DNA from: Micromussa lordhowensis
Taxonomy: Eukaryota; Cnidaria; Anthozoa; Scleractinia; Lobophylliidae
Reading direction: 5' to 3'
Length of the DNA: 64,000 bases
Assembly (NCBI GenBank): GCA_964020085.1
Contig: OZ026597.1
Span: forward strand, 3,376,894 to 3,440,893
Each line of letters opens with the position of its first letter. Position 1 is the stretch's first letter. Below are positions 63,440 to 64,000 of the stretch, piece after piece. A model generated the notes under the pieces. That model was not told the origin of the DNA and made no database searches. It was given only the letters and a program-made list of their open reading frames with translations. The position numbers and the translations under genes are program-made.

Positions 63440-63990
63440 ATTATTGATCATAGATTTCGTCATAACATGCGTGGATTCGCAGACTGCCTGTTTTCTTTCG
63501 CATTTGTGTCAACTGCGAGTAGTATTTCTTTTCTTTTTTTTTTCTCATTGGAAAATGAATCATCTTTTTCGTGATCTTGGCGATATTTTCAAGTGGCCCG
63601 TTTCCCTTGGAAGTTGTATCCACCCATAACAACAAAAGTTCCATTAATCGGTTATTATTCTAAAGTAGAAGTCGGTTTTATTACATCCCTTTTTCTGAGT
63701 TTACTGAACGACTTCAATGACTTGGAACGCCGCTGGTGTGCAAACAAATAGGAGCGTTCGTTAATCATTTTGATAGTTTACCGAGGGCTATTTTAAAAGT
63801 CCCATGTTCTGTAGCTGGTCACAATTACTCAAGTTACACACAAAAGAAGATTGTGATTAAAAATAAGTCGATTTGTTTTTCTACAACTGCTTCAATGAAC
63901 AAGACCGCGAAGTGCTTTGTTTTATGAGCCAAACTACATACCAAATTATCGCCAGCGTGACAGTTCTCTCTCGGAGCAAGAATTTATAAA
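63440..63990. repeat. Segmental duplication, copy 2
   Basis: Direct-orientation match to 59420-59900 at roughly 4 kb spacing, colinear but diverged with several indels. It runs almost to the window edge, so it may continue. Confidence 0.8.
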
Positions 63991-64000
63991 CATAAAAACA

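Overview
This window looks like nuclear DNA from an animal, most likely a cnidarian and probably a stony coral. Genes are split by many GT-AG introns, base composition is AT-rich, and the space between genes is packed with foldback DNA transposons, Penelope-type retroelement remnants and a tRNA-derived SINE. The coral assignment rests on recognising dispersed repeat families from memory, so it is an inference. There are no prokaryotic operons, no CRISPR and no rRNA.

Layout. 1-22.3 kb: no confident host gene. This stretch is a mosaic of non-autonomous DNA elements, several with target-site duplications (TSDs) that can be read directly, one nested two deep and one cluster nested concentrically. 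22.6-42.6 kb, minus strand: one large gene of 16 coding exons. All splice phases agree, giving about 1964 codons. It encodes a signal peptide, cysteine-rich (furin/growth-factor-receptor-like) modules alternating with six SRCR domains, one EGF-like module, four Ig domains, one membrane helix and a short tyrosine-containing tail. Its introns hold two tetranucleotide arrays, a Penelope-like element remnant with inverted arms, and several MITEs. 42.7-51.3 kb: repeats only, including a GIY-YIG retroelement ORF, a 2.3 kb TTAA-bounded long-inverted-repeat element carrying a broken RecQ-like helicase start, and a palindrome whose two arms encode the same small peptide on opposite strands. 51.4-57.1 kb, plus strand: a nine-exon gene for an endonuclease/exonuclease/phosphatase (EEP) family enzyme with its catalytic motifs intact and a possible mitochondrial presequence. 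It ends at the edge of a GACAG-rich minisatellite. 57.8-64 kb: a tRNA-derived SINE, MITEs, a diverged segmental duplication, a second Mutator-like foldback element with a 9-bp TSD and an expanded GGGGACGTG array, and one possible first exon on the minus strand.

The two host genes are not obviously linked in function. The SRCR/Ig receptor has a domain order suited to surface recognition of microbes, symbionts or self, and is the best candidate for an undescribed biological system. The second theme is mobile DNA. One family here has CAGG termini, 6-bp TSDs and sub-terminal CGCATAA/CGCAG motif clusters. Two Mutator-like elements carry a start codon followed by a splice donor.

Readings were made by eye. 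Exon borders of the two genes are well supported by reading-frame continuity. Repeat boundaries not marked by TSDs are approximate.
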